NCBI RefSeq assembly: GCF_029143285.1 | Contig: NZ_JAPDSH010000001.1 | Coordinates: forward strand, 124,001-188,000 | Direction of reading: 5' to 3' | DNA: 64,000 nt | Origin: Vagococcus proximus | GTDB lineage: Bacteria; Bacillota; Bacilli; Lactobacillales; Vagococcaceae | Program-made: the position numbers and the translations under genes | Notes under the pieces: generated by a model | What the model saw: only the letters and a program-made list of their open reading frames with translations | The model's database searches: none | What the model was told of the DNA's origin: nothing | Shown here: piece by piece, positions 30,820-40,559 of the stretch | Numbering within the stretch: position 1 is the first letter of the stretch | How the letters are laid out: each line of letters starts with the position of its first letter

Positions 30820-31950
30820 ATGGCAGTAGGTTATCTAAGACCGACAAAAGGCGTCGTAAATTGTCAGGCTATTTATAATAATATTAAAGCAGAGCAACAA
30901 CACATCAAAAATAATGCGGAGATTTATGCTGTGGTAAAAGCAAATGGTTATGGACATGGCGCTGTGAAAGTTGCAGAGGTCGCAAAAAAAGCAGGAGCAA
31001 CCGGATTTTGTGTGTCAATCTTAGATGAGGCATTAGAGCTTAGAGAAGCAGGGTTTAAAGAGCCAATTTTAATTCTTGGTGTAGTTGATCCTCGTTACGT
31101 TTATCATGTCATTAAAGAAAATTTATCATGTGCGGCAATCAGTTTAGAGTGGTTAGAAGCAGTCTTGGAAGAATGGCCAAAAGAAGAAGTTGGTAAATTA
31201 GCCATTCACGTAAAAATTGATACAGGTATGGGACGTTTAGGATTACGTACAGAAGAGGAAATGAAAGAAGTACTAGACTTTTTAGAAAAGCATCCACAAT
31301 TTTATTTAGAAGGGTTATTTACTCATTTTTCTAAAGCGGATTCTGCGGATGAGTCACATTTGAAGGTTCAACAAGAGCGATTTTCAAAAGCAATTATGAT
31401 TTTTCCAAAAGATATTCCTTACGTTCATACGTCTAATTCAGCAACAGCTTTATGGCATGACAATTGGAAATCGAATTTGATTCGTTTAGGAGCTTCAATG
31501 TACGGTCTTAATCCATCAGGTAAAGAGTTGAAAACACCTTATAAAATTGAGCAAGCCATGTCTGTTATTACAGAGATTGTTCAAGTGAAAAAAGTACCAA
31601 AAGGGGAAGCCTTAAGTTATGGTGCGACCTATTATACCAGTGAAGACGAATGGATAGGAACACTACCAATAGGGTACGCTGATGGCTTTACTCGTGATTT
31701 TCAAGGGTTTGAAGTCTTGGTAGATGGTGTACGATGTCCGATAGTTGGTCGAGTATGTATGGACCAATGCATGGTGAAATTACCTAAAGGCTATCCAGTT
31801 GGTACAAAAGTTGTTATTTTTGGTCATGATCGAAAAGGAAATAGTATTTCGTTCCAAGAAGCTGCTGAATATATTGAAACGATTAATTATGAAATACCGT
31901 GTGTCTTATCAGAAAGAGTGCCACTTGTTTATGTTAATGAGTGTGATTAA
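30820..31950 (+). CDS. alr: Alanine racemase
   Basis: PLP enzyme making D-alanine for peptidoglycan and teichoic acid. The PLP lysine is Lys40 in AVVKANGYGHG; the second catalytic residue, Tyr, lies in ALSYGATYY near residue 265; ALWHDNWKSNLIRLGASMYG and VCMDQCMVKLP are also typical. 376 residues. The ATG follows AGGGGG. It is usually behind acpS in Bacilli; here the upstream neighbour is the zinc-binding lipoprotein, and nrdI follows after 22 bases. Confidence 0.95.
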   Translation: MAVGYLRPTKGVVNCQAIYNNIKAEQQHIKNNAEIYAVVKANGYGHGAVKVAEVAKKAGATGFCVSILDEALELREAGFKEPILILGVVDPRYVYHVIKENLSCAAISLEWLEAVLEEWPKEEVGKLAIHVKIDTGMGRLGLRTEEEMKEVLDFLEKHPQFYLEGLFTHFSKADSADESHLKVQQERFSKAIMIFPKDIPYVHTSNSATALWHDNWKSNLIRLGASMYGLNPSGKELKTPYKIEQAMSVITEIVQVKKVPKGEALSYGATYYTSEDEWIGTLPIGYADGFTRDFQGFEVLVDGVRCPIVGRVCMDQCMVKLPKGYPVGTKVVIFGHDRKGNSISFQEAAEYIETINYEIPCVLSERVPLVYVNECD

Positions 31951-31972
31951 ATAAAGTTAAAGGGGTCAGAAA

Positions 31973-32425
31973 ATGTCAATCCATATTTTATTTTTTTCAA
32001 TATCAGGAAATACTCGAGCTTTTGTCAAAAAATTAAGCGAATATGCGATAGCTTGTCATGAAGAGGATGGGTCTAAGCCAGTAGTGACATTTAAAGAGAT
32101 TACAGATGACAGTTTATTTGAAGAAATGCCAGAGCCTTTCTTTGCCTTTGTTCCTACCTATTTAGATGGTGGAAATGGTGCAGAGAATGGCACAAACGAA
32201 ATTATGACAAATACATTAAGCGAGTTTATCGAGTTTAAAGATAATCGTCGAAAATGTCTTGGAGTAGTTGGGAGTGGGAATAAAAACTTTAATTGGCAGT
32301 ATTGTTTAACAGCTAAGCAGTATGCAGAGCGATTTGATATTCCTATGGTAGATGATTTTGAGTTAAGAGGGACACCGACAGATGTTGAAAGAGTGTATCA
32401 AAATTTAGTTAAATATGTAGTATAA
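31973..32425 (+). CDS. nrdI: NrdI-like flavodoxin (class Ib ribonucleotide reductase activator)
   Basis: Flavodoxin that supplies oxidant for assembling the manganese cofactor of NrdF. Flavin phosphate loop SISGNTRAFV at residues 9-18; the family-specific 80-100 region GSGNKNFNWQYCLTAKQY and the ending VDDFELRGTP are distinctive for NrdI. 150 residues, slightly longer than the shortest NrdI. nrdE, nrdF and nrdH are absent from this window, so it is detached from the reductase operon; nrdR is 17 kb away. Confidence 0.88.
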   Translation: MSIHILFFSISGNTRAFVKKLSEYAIACHEEDGSKPVVTFKEITDDSLFEEMPEPFFAFVPTYLDGGNGAENGTNEIMTNTLSEFIEFKDNRRKCLGVVGSGNKNFNWQYCLTAKQYAERFDIPMVDDFELRGTPTDVERVYQNLVKYVV

Positions 32426-32428
32426 TAG

Positions 32429-32470
32429 AAACTTGTAAAATGGTGAATAACACATTTTACAAGTTTTTTT
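32429..32470 (+). terminator. Intrinsic terminator after nrdI
   Basis: AACTTGTAAAATG pairs with CATTTTACAAGTT, followed by eight T. It ends the alr-nrdI unit. Confidence 0.9.
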
Positions 32471-32482
32471 TGGTTCGTTAAA

Positions 32483-32491
32483 TGTTATACT
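32483..32491 (+). promoter_or_regulatory. Extended -10 promoter of the AEC transporter gene
   Basis: TG-T-TATACT with TATACT at 32486-32491, 35 bases before the start. The -35 would fall in the T-run of the nrdI terminator and is not recognisable. Confidence 0.4.
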
Positions 32492-32526
32492 TGTGAGATA
32501 GATTACTAAATGAAAGAAGGAATTTG

Positions 32527-33468
32527 ATGTTAGAGTCGTATTTAAACATTATGGTTGTATTTGCACTTGTTCTGATGGGGTATATTTTGTCATGGAGAGG
32601 GATGTTTGATAAAAACTTGATGGGGGTATTCTCAAACCTTGTTTTGACGATAGCGTTACCCTTTAACATGTTTTTAAATATTATCGAACGATTTACTAGA
32701 GATGAATTTTTAAGTTTATTCAAAGGGATGCTATTACCAGCACTTTCGATTATTATTACTTTTGGAATTAGTTGGGTTTATGCACGTTTAACTAATGTTG
32801 AAATTACAAGACGTGGTGTTTTTAAAACGATGTTTACCGCATCCAATACCATATTTATGGGCTTGCCGATTAATTTAGCTATTTTTGGAGAGGTATCGGT
32901 ACCGTACGTCTTACTTTATTATATTTGTAATACAACATTCTTTTGGACAGTTGGGATTTATTTAATTTCTGGAGATAGTCAAGATCCGACTATTGAACAA
33001 GTTAAGATGGATCCATTAGGTGTTATTAAATTATTGTTATCACCAGCGATGTTAGGCTTTATTATTGGTTTAATTTGGATGTTACTAGGTATTCCAGAAA
33101 TCCCAGTTTTAACTAAATTTGCAACACATTTAAGTAATTTAACAACACCAATTTCGATGTTTGTTATCGGAATGATTATTTATCAAACAGGGATTAAAAA
33201 TCTCCGTATGACAAAAGATACATTCGGTGTTTTACTTGGTCGTTATTTAATATCACCATTAGTTGTAATTGTATTATCTTGGTTCATCCATGTACCAGAT
33301 TTGATGTTAAAAGTTTTTATTATACAATCAGCGATGCCGGCTCAAAATACAATGCCAGTTTTAGCGGAAAGATATGGAGCAGATGCTGAATTTGCAACGA
33401 CAACACAAGCTTATACATTCATCTTGTATCTCTTCATTATTCCGATATTAATCGCGATAGTTCACTAA
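32527..33468 (+). CDS. AEC family transporter (malate permease / auxin efflux carrier type)
   Basis: Integral membrane carrier with about ten hydrophobic helices in two halves of five, the AEC pattern. Near the middle the linker SGDSQDPTIEQVKMDPLG is the only long soluble part; LNIIERFT, NTIFMGLPINLAIFGE in the first half and IQSAMPAQNTMPVLAERYGAD in the second match the family's conserved half-helices. Members transport malate, other carboxylates or amino acids; substrate here is unknown. TTG at 32524 is possible, but ATG at 32527 behind AAGGA is preferred, giving 313 residues. Single gene. Confidence 0.85.
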   Translation: MLESYLNIMVVFALVLMGYILSWRGMFDKNLMGVFSNLVLTIALPFNMFLNIIERFTRDEFLSLFKGMLLPALSIIITFGISWVYARLTNVEITRRGVFKTMFTASNTIFMGLPINLAIFGEVSVPYVLLYYICNTTFFWTVGIYLISGDSQDPTIEQVKMDPLGVIKLLLSPAMLGFIIGLIWMLLGIPEIPVLTKFATHLSNLTTPISMFVIGMIIYQTGIKNLRMTKDTFGVLLGRYLISPLVVIVLSWFIHVPDLMLKVFIIQSAMPAQNTMPVLAERYGADAEFATTTQAYTFILYLFIIPILIAIVH

Positions 33469-33473
33469 AACCT

Positions 33474-33502
33474 TAGATATAGCTGTTATTCTGTGCTATA
33501 AT
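33474..33502 (+). promoter_or_regulatory. Promoter of the CshB-like helicase gene
   Basis: TAGATA (33474-33479), 17-base spacer, TATAAT (33497-33502) with an extended TGC. The -10 includes an in-frame ATG at 33501, which therefore cannot be the start codon. Confidence 0.6.
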
Positions 33503-33545
33503 GCTACAGTGCAGATATTTTAGAGAAGAGGAAGAGGTGACCATT

Positions 33546-34895
33546 TTGGGAACATTTAAACAATTTAATTTAAAAGCTTATTTAGAAGAAGCTTTAAAGG
33601 ATAAAGGGTTTGTTACACCCACTGAAGTCCAAGAAACATTAATACCTGTTATTAAGAAAGGCCGTAGCGTTGTAGGCCAATCACAGACAGGTTCAGGAAA
33701 AACACACACATTCTTATTGCCATTAATGGATAAGATTGATCCATCTAAAGATGAGGTCCAAGTACTTGTAACCGCACCAAGTCGTGAGCTAGCTAATCAA
33801 ATTTATGAGGCAGCTGTTCAATTAGCAGAACATAGTGAAGAAGAAATTCGTGTCGGTCGCTATGTTGGAGGAACTGATAAAAAACGTCAAATCGCTAAAT
33901 TACAAAAGCAACAACCGCATATTGCAATTGGAACACCAGGTCGTGTGCTTGATTTGATGAATGAAAAAGCGTTAGGTACGCATACTGCTACAGCATTTGT
34001 TGTCGATGAAGCGGATATGACCCTTGATTTAGGATTCTTAGAAGATGTTGATAAGATAGCATCAAGTTTGCCTGGAAACTTACAAATGTTAGTTTTCTCA
34101 GCAACTATTCCAACTAACTTGAAGCCTTTCCTTAAAAAATACATGGAAAATCCTGTTATTGAGCATATCAAACCTAAATCAATTATTTCTGATTCAATCG
34201 ATAACTGGTTGATTTCAACTAAAGGTAAAAATACAAATCAATTGGTTCACCAAATTTTAACTGTTGGTCAACCGTACCTTGCTATTGTATTTGCTAATAC
34301 AAAACAAAATGTTGATGATATTGCAAATTACTTAAAAGCTCAAGGCCTGAAAGTAGCAAAAATTCATGGTGATATTTTACCTCGTGAGCGTAAACGTGTC
34401 ATGAAACAAGTTCAGAATCTTGAATTCCAATATGTTGTTGCTACAGATTTAGCTGCTCGTGGGATTGATATTGAAGGTGTTTCTCATGTTATCAATGCTG
34501 AAATTCCAAATGATTTAGATTTCTTTATACACCGTGTTGGTCGTACTGGACGTAATGGTATGCAAGGAACTGCGATTACGCTCTATGACCCAAGTGATGA
34601 GCGAGCGATCAATGATTTAGAAAAATTAGGCATTCATTTCACACCTAAAGAAATTAAAGGTAAAGAAGTGGTAGATGGTTATGATCGTAACCGTCGTACG
34701 AAACGTGATCGTACTAAAAAAGAACTAGATATTGAAATGATTGGTTTAGTTAAGAAAAAGAAAAAGAAAATCAAGCCAGCATACAAGAAAAAAATTGGTT
34801 GGGTTATTGCTGAGAAAGAGCAAAAGACACGTAAGATTGAACGTCGTGCTCAAGCTCGTGCAATGAAGAAATCAAAAAAAACAAAACGTAAATAA
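33546..34895 (+). CDS. cshB: DEAD-box RNA helicase, CshB-like
   Basis: ATP-dependent RNA helicase, probably in ribosome assembly or cold adaptation. Motifs in order: Q-motif region FVTPTEVQ, Walker A SQTGSGKTH, PSRELA, TPGRVLD, the DEAD box VDEADMTLD, SAT, then in the RecA2 domain ATDLAARGIDIEGVSHVI and HRVGRTGRNG. The C-terminal 70 residues are very Lys/Arg-rich (KKKKKKIKPAYKKK), as in CshB. Start is TTG at 33546 behind AGAGGTGA, giving 449 residues. Single gene with its own promoter and terminator. Confidence 0.88.
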   Translation: MGTFKQFNLKAYLEEALKDKGFVTPTEVQETLIPVIKKGRSVVGQSQTGSGKTHTFLLPLMDKIDPSKDEVQVLVTAPSRELANQIYEAAVQLAEHSEEEIRVGRYVGGTDKKRQIAKLQKQQPHIAIGTPGRVLDLMNEKALGTHTATAFVVDEADMTLDLGFLEDVDKIASSLPGNLQMLVFSATIPTNLKPFLKKYMENPVIEHIKPKSIISDSIDNWLISTKGKNTNQLVHQILTVGQPYLAIVFANTKQNVDDIANYLKAQGLKVAKIHGDILPRERKRVMKQVQNLEFQYVVATDLAARGIDIEGVSHVINAEIPNDLDFFIHRVGRTGRNGMQGTAITLYDPSDERAINDLEKLGIHFTPKEIKGKEVVDGYDRNRRTKRDRTKKELDIEMIGLVKKKKKKIKPAYKKKIGWVIAEKEQKTRKIERRAQARAMKKSKKTKRK

Positions 34896-34899
34896 ATTA

Positions 34900-34937
34900 A
34901 AAGTTGTTTTATGCCTAGCATAAAACAACTTTTTTTC
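34900..34937 (+). terminator. Intrinsic terminator after the helicase gene
   Basis: AAAGTTGTTTTATG, loop CCTAG, CATAAAACAACTTTTTTT. Confidence 0.9.
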
Positions 34938-35085
34938 TTAAGATTCAAGTAGATGAATTAAATTTAATTGTTTTTATTTTGTAAGAAAGAATAAAGTTAT
35001 TGGACTTATTCCTGTTTTAAGTGTAATATAATCGTTTTTTTAGACGTAGAATTCAAATCGTAATAGTTTGATTTTCAAAATTTAT

Positions 35086-35094
35086 TGCTATAAT
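35086..35094 (+). promoter_or_regulatory. Extended -10 promoter of the hydrolase gene
   Basis: TGC-TATAAT with TATAAT at 35089-35094, 38 bases before the start; TTTGAT at 35067-35072 could be a -35 with 16-base spacing. Confidence 0.5.
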
Positions 35095-35131
35095 AGGTAG
35101 GGTTAATAATAAAAAGAATGAGGTTGACTAT

Positions 35132-36064
35132 ATGAAGGTTAAAATAATGATTAGTATTGTAACAGTTGTTGTGCTTATTTTAGGTGGTTTAGGTTGGGGT
35201 GTAAATTATTTATTTAATTATGCTATTGTTAGAGGAGATAAGGATTTTATCAGTGCAGAAGCTGCTAGTGGTGGTAAATCTAAAGGTTATGATTCTTGGG
35301 AATTTGCTGATGAAAAACCAGTAACGCTTACCCAAAAAACGAAAGAGGGTCTGACATTAAAAGCGACTCATTTTAAACAGAAGCAAGAAGGGACAGCTAA
35401 GTTAGCGATTGTAGCACATGGTTACACAAGTGATGGCATGCATATGAAAGATTATGCTAAAATGTTTTATGAGATGGGATATGATGTCTTAGTTCCAGAT
35501 GCTCGTGCTCATGGTAACAGTGAAGGTGAGTATATTGGATTTGGTTGGCCTGACCGTTTAGATTATTTAAATTGGATTAAGCAAATGACAGATGCTTATG
35601 ATAACGATGTTGATATTGCGTTATATGGTATCAGCATGGGAGCGTCAACAGTCATGATGGTTTCGGGAGAAAAATTACCTGACAATGTTAAAGCGATTAT
35701 CGAAGATTGTGGGTATGATACAGTAGAAAACGAATTAAAACATCAACTAGGTGAAATGTTTAATCTGCCATCGTTTCCTTTAATTCCAATTACGTCACAG
35801 TATTCAAAATTACGTGCAGGATATGATTTCAAGGAAGCTAGTGCTGTGAAGCAACTCGAGAAAAATAAATTACCAATGTTATTTATTCACGGAGATAAAG
35901 ATGATTTTGTGCCGACAAAAATGGTTTATCCATTATATGAAGCAACAAAAGGACCAAAAGAATTAGTCATTGTTGAAGGTGCAAAGCACGCAGAAGCCTT
36001 TACACAAGACGCTAAGAAATATCAAGAAATGGTGTCAGGATTTTTAGCAGACTATATCAAATAA
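35132..36064 (+). CDS. Membrane-anchored alpha/beta hydrolase
   Basis: Serine hydrolase of the family often named YqkD or BAAT/Acyl-CoA hydrolase-like. One N-terminal hydrophobic anchor (residues 4-27), then the fold core: VAHGYTSDG (oxyanion turn), the nucleophile elbow LYGISMGAST, the acidic residue in FIHGDKDDFVP, and the catalytic His in VEGAKHAEAF. The catalytic Ser-Asp-His triad is complete. Substrate unknown. The extracellular placement is inferred from the Lys-flanked anchor. It is followed by an unrecognised gene after 8 bases, so the two are probably cotranscribed. Confidence 0.88.
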   Translation: MKVKIMISIVTVVVLILGGLGWGVNYLFNYAIVRGDKDFISAEAASGGKSKGYDSWEFADEKPVTLTQKTKEGLTLKATHFKQKQEGTAKLAIVAHGYTSDGMHMKDYAKMFYEMGYDVLVPDARAHGNSEGEYIGFGWPDRLDYLNWIKQMTDAYDNDVDIALYGISMGASTVMMVSGEKLPDNVKAIIEDCGYDTVENELKHQLGEMFNLPSFPLIPITSQYSKLRAGYDFKEASAVKQLEKNKLPMLFIHGDKDDFVPTKMVYPLYEATKGPKELVIVEGAKHAEAFTQDAKKYQEMVSGFLADYIK

Positions 36065-36072
36065 GGAGTGTT

Positions 36073-37017
36073 ATGAAGATGAACTACTACGATTATCTAC
36101 AACAAGAGAATTGGCTAATGTTATCAAATGAGCAGATGCTATCCCTGTATGATGATGTGATTTCAGCGTTTACAGCACCAAGTGTAACAGTAGAATCAGT
36201 TCGAGTGTCTAATGTATTATTACCAAATAGACAGTTAAGGACATTGGTTATTCGATTAGATAAGCAAGATTTTATTTTTGTTCCAGGACAAAGAGGTGTC
36301 TCGCTTGGAAAATTAAGAGAACGTAGTAGTGAACCGGAAACACTTATTGAGATAAAGGATTATAGAAGCGAGTCGCAGTTTAGTCCAAGACGATTGACGG
36401 ATATTGTACCGATGCTAGTATGTTGTGAAAGTGATAGACCAGGCGCTAAGTTAGACGGAAGTTATAATACGGTGACAGGAAAGTACAGTGGAAAGAATCT
36501 CAATTCTGATAGTATTTGTTCTCATGTCGAAGAAAATTTGGTTCAGCCTCAAAGTATTGAAGAAGCCCTAACATGGGAGTATCCAAAAGTTATACGGTTA
36601 AACGAAGAATTACTAGCTAAGCAAAATAATGCTAACCCTGACCACTATGCTATCTATAGAATTAAAGAGTTAACGTATAGTGAGTTATTAATGGATCTAT
36701 GTGGGTATAACATACAATTGTTACCTGAGGATAATTTTGAATATTTATTTATGCCGACTATCGGACTTCCAGGAATGAGTAACTCAGCTCAAAATGTAAT
36801 GGTACTCGATAATGAAGGACTACTACCGGATTTGTCTATCCAGTTAGTCCCTGATGATGTTCCGCTTCTTACAGATCAAGTGGAAATTCAGAAACAAATT
36901 GTAACAGCAAGTGAATGGGAGAGTGCCAGTTATAGAGTTCCTCATAATATAACGCCGCAGTCTGTCTTGAAGCCAGAAGAGATTGCTTACCGTAAGTGTA
37001 TCTTATTGCAACCTTAA
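36073..37017 (+). CDS. Protein of unknown function, 314 residues
   Basis: I do not recognise a characterised family. No signal peptide or membrane segment is seen; the protein looks soluble and globular, with recurring blocks such as NRQLRTLVIRLDKQDFIFVPGQ, SQFSPRRLTDIVPMLVC, NTVTGKYSGKN and FMPTIGLPGMSNSAQNVMVL. The FVPGQ and glycine-rich turns faintly recall formylglycine-generating-enzyme-like domains, but the match is too weak to name. Two starts are possible: ATG 36073 (4 bases after AAGGAG) or ATG 36079 (10 bases). It follows the hydrolase gene by 8 bases and is the last gene before the alaS T-box. Confidence 0.8.
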   Translation: MKMNYYDYLQQENWLMLSNEQMLSLYDDVISAFTAPSVTVESVRVSNVLLPNRQLRTLVIRLDKQDFIFVPGQRGVSLGKLRERSSEPETLIEIKDYRSESQFSPRRLTDIVPMLVCCESDRPGAKLDGSYNTVTGKYSGKNLNSDSICSHVEENLVQPQSIEEALTWEYPKVIRLNEELLAKQNNANPDHYAIYRIKELTYSELLMDLCGYNIQLLPEDNFEYLFMPTIGLPGMSNSAQNVMVLDNEGLLPDLSIQLVPDDVPLLTDQVEIQKQIVTASEWESASYRVPHNITPQSVLKPEEIAYRKCILLQP

Positions 37018-37081
37018 TCAAGGTAAATCGTATTAAAGTGGTAAGTTAAAATTGACTTTTTAAGATTTATTGCTTATAATT

Positions 37082-37306
37082 TTTAAAGGAAAAGGATATA
37101 TTTTTGAGTACGTTTTGTTCAGAGAACTTTTTGAAATTGCTGAGAGAAAAGTCAAAACACTTTTAAGATGCTCCCTTTGATAGATTGGCAAGAAATTGTC
37201 ACGCATCCCTGCGTTATCGGGCTTAAGAGGTAATGAAAGTCAAACATCATTGCAAACAAGGTGGTACCGCGCAGCAGTCGTCCTTGTTTTGCATGGTGTT
37301 TTTTTG
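37082..37306 (+). promoter_or_regulatory. T-box riboswitch of alaS
   Basis: tRNA-sensing leader. The antiterminator T-box core AAGGTGGTACCGCG is at 37258-37271; the competing terminator pairs TGCAAACAAGG (37251-37261) with CCTTGTTTTGCA (37282-37293), followed by a T-run to 37305. Stem I is shown by AGTA (37107-37110), the upper helix GTTTTG/CAAAAC (37112-37117 with 37153-37158) and a basal helix AAAGG/CCTTT. The likely specifier is GCT (alanine) at 37170-37172. Uncharged tRNA-Ala should stabilise the antiterminator and switch alaS on. Confidence 0.88.
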
Positions 37307-37344
37307 TTATTTAAAATGCTTTTATACAAGGAAGGAAGAAAACA

Positions 37345-39984
37345 ATGAAAAAATTATCAAGTAGTCAAGTTCGTCAAATGTATTTAGACTTCTTCAAAAC
37401 TAAAGGACATACAGTAGAGCCAAGCGCGTCACTAGTTCCAGTTAATGATCCTACTTTATTATGGATTAACTCAGGTGTTGCGACACTTAAAAAATATTTT
37501 GATGGGTCAGTTGTCCCTGAAAATCCAAGAATTGTAAATGCTCAAAAGAGTATCCGTACAAATGATATTGAAAATGTTGGACGTACAGCACGTCACCATA
37601 CCATGTTTGAAATGTTAGGAAATTTCTCAATTGGGGATTACCAAAAGAAAGAAGCAATCCACTGGGCATGGGAATTCTTAACAGACGAAAAATGGATTGG
37701 ATTTGACGTTGAAAAATTATACGTGACAGTCTATCCAGAAGATAAAGAAGCACGTCGTATTTGGGAAGAAGAAGTAGGCTTATCAACTGATCGTGTTGTA
37801 GATGTAAAAGATAACTTCTGGGATATCGGTGCTGGTCCATGTGGTCCTAACTCAGAAATTTTCTATGACCGTGGAGAAGAGTTTAATGATGTTGCTGAAG
37901 ACGATCCAGAAAACTACCCTGGTGGCGAAAATGAACGTTACTTAGAAATTTGGAACTTAGTATTCTCAGAATTCAACCATACATTAGAAGACACATATGA
38001 ACCACTACCTAACAAAAATATTGATACGGGTATGGGCCTTGAGCGTATGCTTTCAATTATTCAAGATGCCCCAACTAACTTTGAAACAGATTTATTTGTT
38101 CCGATCATTGAAGCGACAGCTAAATTAAGTGATGGTCAAAAATATGGTAAAGATGGTGCAATTGATACATCATTTAAAGTAATCGCTGACCACACACGTG
38201 CTGTAGCTTTTGCTATTGGTGACGGCGCTTTACCATCAAATGAAGGTCGCGGTTACGTGTTACGTCGTTTATTACGTCGTTCTGTAATGCATGGTAAAAA
38301 ATTAGGTATCCACAAACCGTTTATGTACCAATTAGTACCAGTAGTAGCGGATATTATGTCATCATATTACCCAGAAGTAACAGAAAAAATGGACTTCATT
38401 CAAAAAGTTATCAAAACTGAAGAAGAACGTTTCCACGAAACAATCAATGATGGTTTACAAATTTTAACAGACTTAATTGAGAAATTAAAAGCTGACAATA
38501 AGTCAGAACTTGCTGGTAAAGATATTTTCAAACTTTATGATACATTCGGTTTCCCTGTTGAATTAACAGAAGAAATTGCAGAAGAAGCAGGACTTACAGT
38601 CGATCACGCTGGTTTTGAAAAAGAGATGGAAGCACAACGTGAACGTGCGCGTTCAGCTCGTAATACGGATCAATCTATGAATGTTCAATCAGCATTATTA
38701 ACAGATATTAAAGAAGAAAGTACATTCATCGGGTATGATAAAACTGAGGCGACCGGTACATTATCAGTTATCATTGCAAATGATGCGGTAGTAGAGTCAG
38801 TAGCGACAGGCGAAGCTCAATTAATCTTCAATGACACACCATTCTATGCAGAGATGGGTGGACAAACTTACGACACAGGTATGATTACAACTGAAGATGG
38901 TAGCATTGTAGCGACTGTATCAGACGTTCAAAAAGCACCAAATGGTCAAGCTCTTCATAAAGTTGAAGTAACAGCTGAACTTAAAAAAGGTCAAACTTAT
39001 GTGTTGAAAGTAGACCGTAACCGTCGTATTAAAGTTCTTAAAAACCATACAGCGACTCACTTATTACATCGTGCACTTAAAGATGTGTTAGGCGATCATG
39101 CTAACCAAGCAGGATCACTTGTAACACCAGAACATTTACGTTTTGACTTTACTCACTTTGGTCAAGTTACCGCAGAAGAGTTAGCTCAAATGGAACAAAT
39201 TGTAAATGAAAAAATTTGGGAAGCGTTAGTAGTTGAAACAGTTGAAACGGATGTTGAAACGGCAAAAGAAATGGGTGCTATGGCATTATTCGGTGAAAAA
39301 TACGGTAAAGAAGTCCGTGTTGTAAACATTGGCGGCTACTCAATTGAATTATGTGGGGGAACTCATGTAACAAATACATCTGATATCGGCGTATTCAAGA
39401 TTTTATCTGAATCAGGTATCGGAGCAGGTGTTCGTCGTATTGAAGCTGTTACAAGTAAAGAGGCTTACGATGTGTTATGCGAAGAAGAAGGCTTCTTAAA
39501 ACAAATTGCAGGCTTAGTTAAAGCTCCTCAATTAAAAGAAGTACCAAATAAAGTAGAGCAGCTACAAAAACAATTAAAAGAATTACAAAAAGAAAATGAT
39601 AGCTTAAGTGCGAAATTAGCAAGCCAACAAGCGGGAGATGTTTTCAAAGAAGTGAAAGAAGCAAATGGATTAACGTATATCACAGCTGAAGTAACAGTGA
39701 AAGATATGAACCAATTGCGTCAATTAGCCGACCAATGGAAACAAAAAGAATTATCTGATGTTTTAGTTTTAGGAACAGCTCAAGGTGAGAAAGCTAACTT
39801 ATTAGTTGCTATGTCTAAAGCGGCTAATGAAAAAGGCTTCAAAGCTGGAGACTTAATTAAAGCAATTGCGCCACTTGTAGGTGGTGGCGGTGGCGGACGT
39901 CCAGATATGGCTCAAGCGGGTGGTAAAAACCCAGCAGGCATTAAAGACGCTCTAGCTGAAGTAACAACTTATTTAACTAAATAA
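37345..39984 (+). CDS. alaS: Alanyl-tRNA synthetase
   Basis: Class II synthetase charging tRNA-Ala, with editing. Over 879 residues: catalytic core ([15 protein letters not shown], the motif 2 region [15 protein letters not shown] with [13 protein letters not shown]), the tRNA-recognition domain, an editing domain with the zinc motif HTATHLLH and CGGTHVTNT (about 568-680), and the C-terminal C-Ala oligomerisation domain ending in [23 protein letters not shown] precedes the ATG. Controlled by the T-box immediately upstream. Confidence 0.97.
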   Translation: MKKLSSSQVRQMYLDFFKTKGHTVEPSASLVPVNDPTLLWINSGVATLKKYFDGSVVPENPRIVNAQKSIRTNDIENVGRTARHHTMFEMLGNFSIGDYQKKEAIHWAWEFLTDEKWIGFDVEKLYVTVYPEDKEARRIWEEEVGLSTDRVVDVKDNFWDIGAGPCGPNSEIFYDRGEEFNDVAEDDPENYPGGENERYLEIWNLVFSEFNHTLEDTYEPLPNKNIDTGMGLERMLSIIQDAPTNFETDLFVPIIEATAKLSDGQKYGKDGAIDTSFKVIADHTRAVAFAIGDGALPSNEGRGYVLRRLLRRSVMHGKKLGIHKPFMYQLVPVVADIMSSYYPEVTEKMDFIQKVIKTEEERFHETINDGLQILTDLIEKLKADNKSELAGKDIFKLYDTFGFPVELTEEIAEEAGLTVDHAGFEKEMEAQRERARSARNTDQSMNVQSALLTDIKEESTFIGYDKTEATGTLSVIIANDAVVESVATGEAQLIFNDTPFYAEMGGQTYDTGMITTEDGSIVATVSDVQKAPNGQALHKVEVTAELKKGQTYVLKVDRNRRIKVLKNHTATHLLHRALKDVLGDHANQAGSLVTPEHLRFDFTHFGQVTAEELAQMEQIVNEKIWEALVVETVETDVETAKEMGAMALFGEKYGKEVRVVNIGGYSIELCGGTHVTNTSDIGVFKILSESGIGAGVRRIEAVTSKEAYDVLCEEEGFLKQIAGLVKAPQLKEVPNKVEQLQKQLKELQKENDSLSAKLASQQAGDVFKEVKEANGLTYITAEVTVKDMNQLRQLADQWKQKELSDVLVLGTAQGEKANLLVAMSKAANEKGFKAGDLIKAIAPLVGGGGGGRPDMAQAGGKNPAGIKDALAEVTTYLTK

Positions 39985-39992
39985 TCAAAGTA

Positions 39993-40029
39993 AGAATTCT
40001 GTCAGCCGAAAGACTGACAGAATTTTTTT
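39993..40029 (+). terminator. Intrinsic terminator after alaS
   Basis: AATTCTGTCAG pairs with CTGACAGAATT around CCGAAAGA, followed by seven T. Confidence 0.9.
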
Positions 40030-40049
40030 CTAAAGGAAGGGAGACAGGT

Positions 40050-40559
40050 ATGGAATTTAGATTGGCAACATGCAAAGATAGTCAAAAAATCCAACAGATT
40101 TTTGACCAAGGCACTGCTTATTTTAAAGAGTTAGGAATTGACCAGTGGCAAGATGGTTATCCGAATGAAGACGTTATTAGTGATGATATCAGTAAGAAGC
40201 AATGTTATGTGGCTTGTGATAAGAATGATATTTATGGTGTCATTGTCATGACGTTGATAGAAGAAGATGATTATTTAACTGTAGAGGGTGGAGCTTGGCG
40301 TTATGAGGGAGACTATGGTGTTATACACCGATTAGCTGTGAATAAGAATTATCCCGCTAAGGGCCTTTCTTATGAGCTTGTAGCTTATGCTGAGCAGATG
40401 GCACTAGAAAAAGGACGAATGATTATGCGTGTCGATACACATAAAGATAATTTAGGGATGCGACATCTTTTAGCTAAAAGTGGCTATCAGTACATAGGTG
40501 ATTTGATGTTGAGTGGAGGGCTACCTCGTATTGGACTGGATAAAAAATTAAAAAGCTAG
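40050..40559 (+). CDS. GNAT family N-acetyltransferase
   Basis: A 169-residue GCN5-type acetyltransferase. The acetyl-CoA-binding motif A region is IHRLAVNKNYPAKGLSYELVAYAEQ, where the usual RxxGxG loop is altered to NYPAKGLS; motif B follows with MRVDTHKDNLGMRHLLAKSGYQYIG. Substrate unknown. Its ribosome site AAGGAAGGGAG lies just after the alaS terminator, so it may be served by read-through or a promoter I cannot define. Its stop codon lies in the left arm of the shared downstream terminator. Confidence 0.85.
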   Translation: MEFRLATCKDSQKIQQIFDQGTAYFKELGIDQWQDGYPNEDVISDDISKKQCYVACDKNDIYGVIVMTLIEEDDYLTVEGGAWRYEGDYGVIHRLAVNKNYPAKGLSYELVAYAEQMALEKGRMIMRVDTHKDNLGMRHLLAKSGYQYIGDLMLSGGLPRIGLDKKLKS

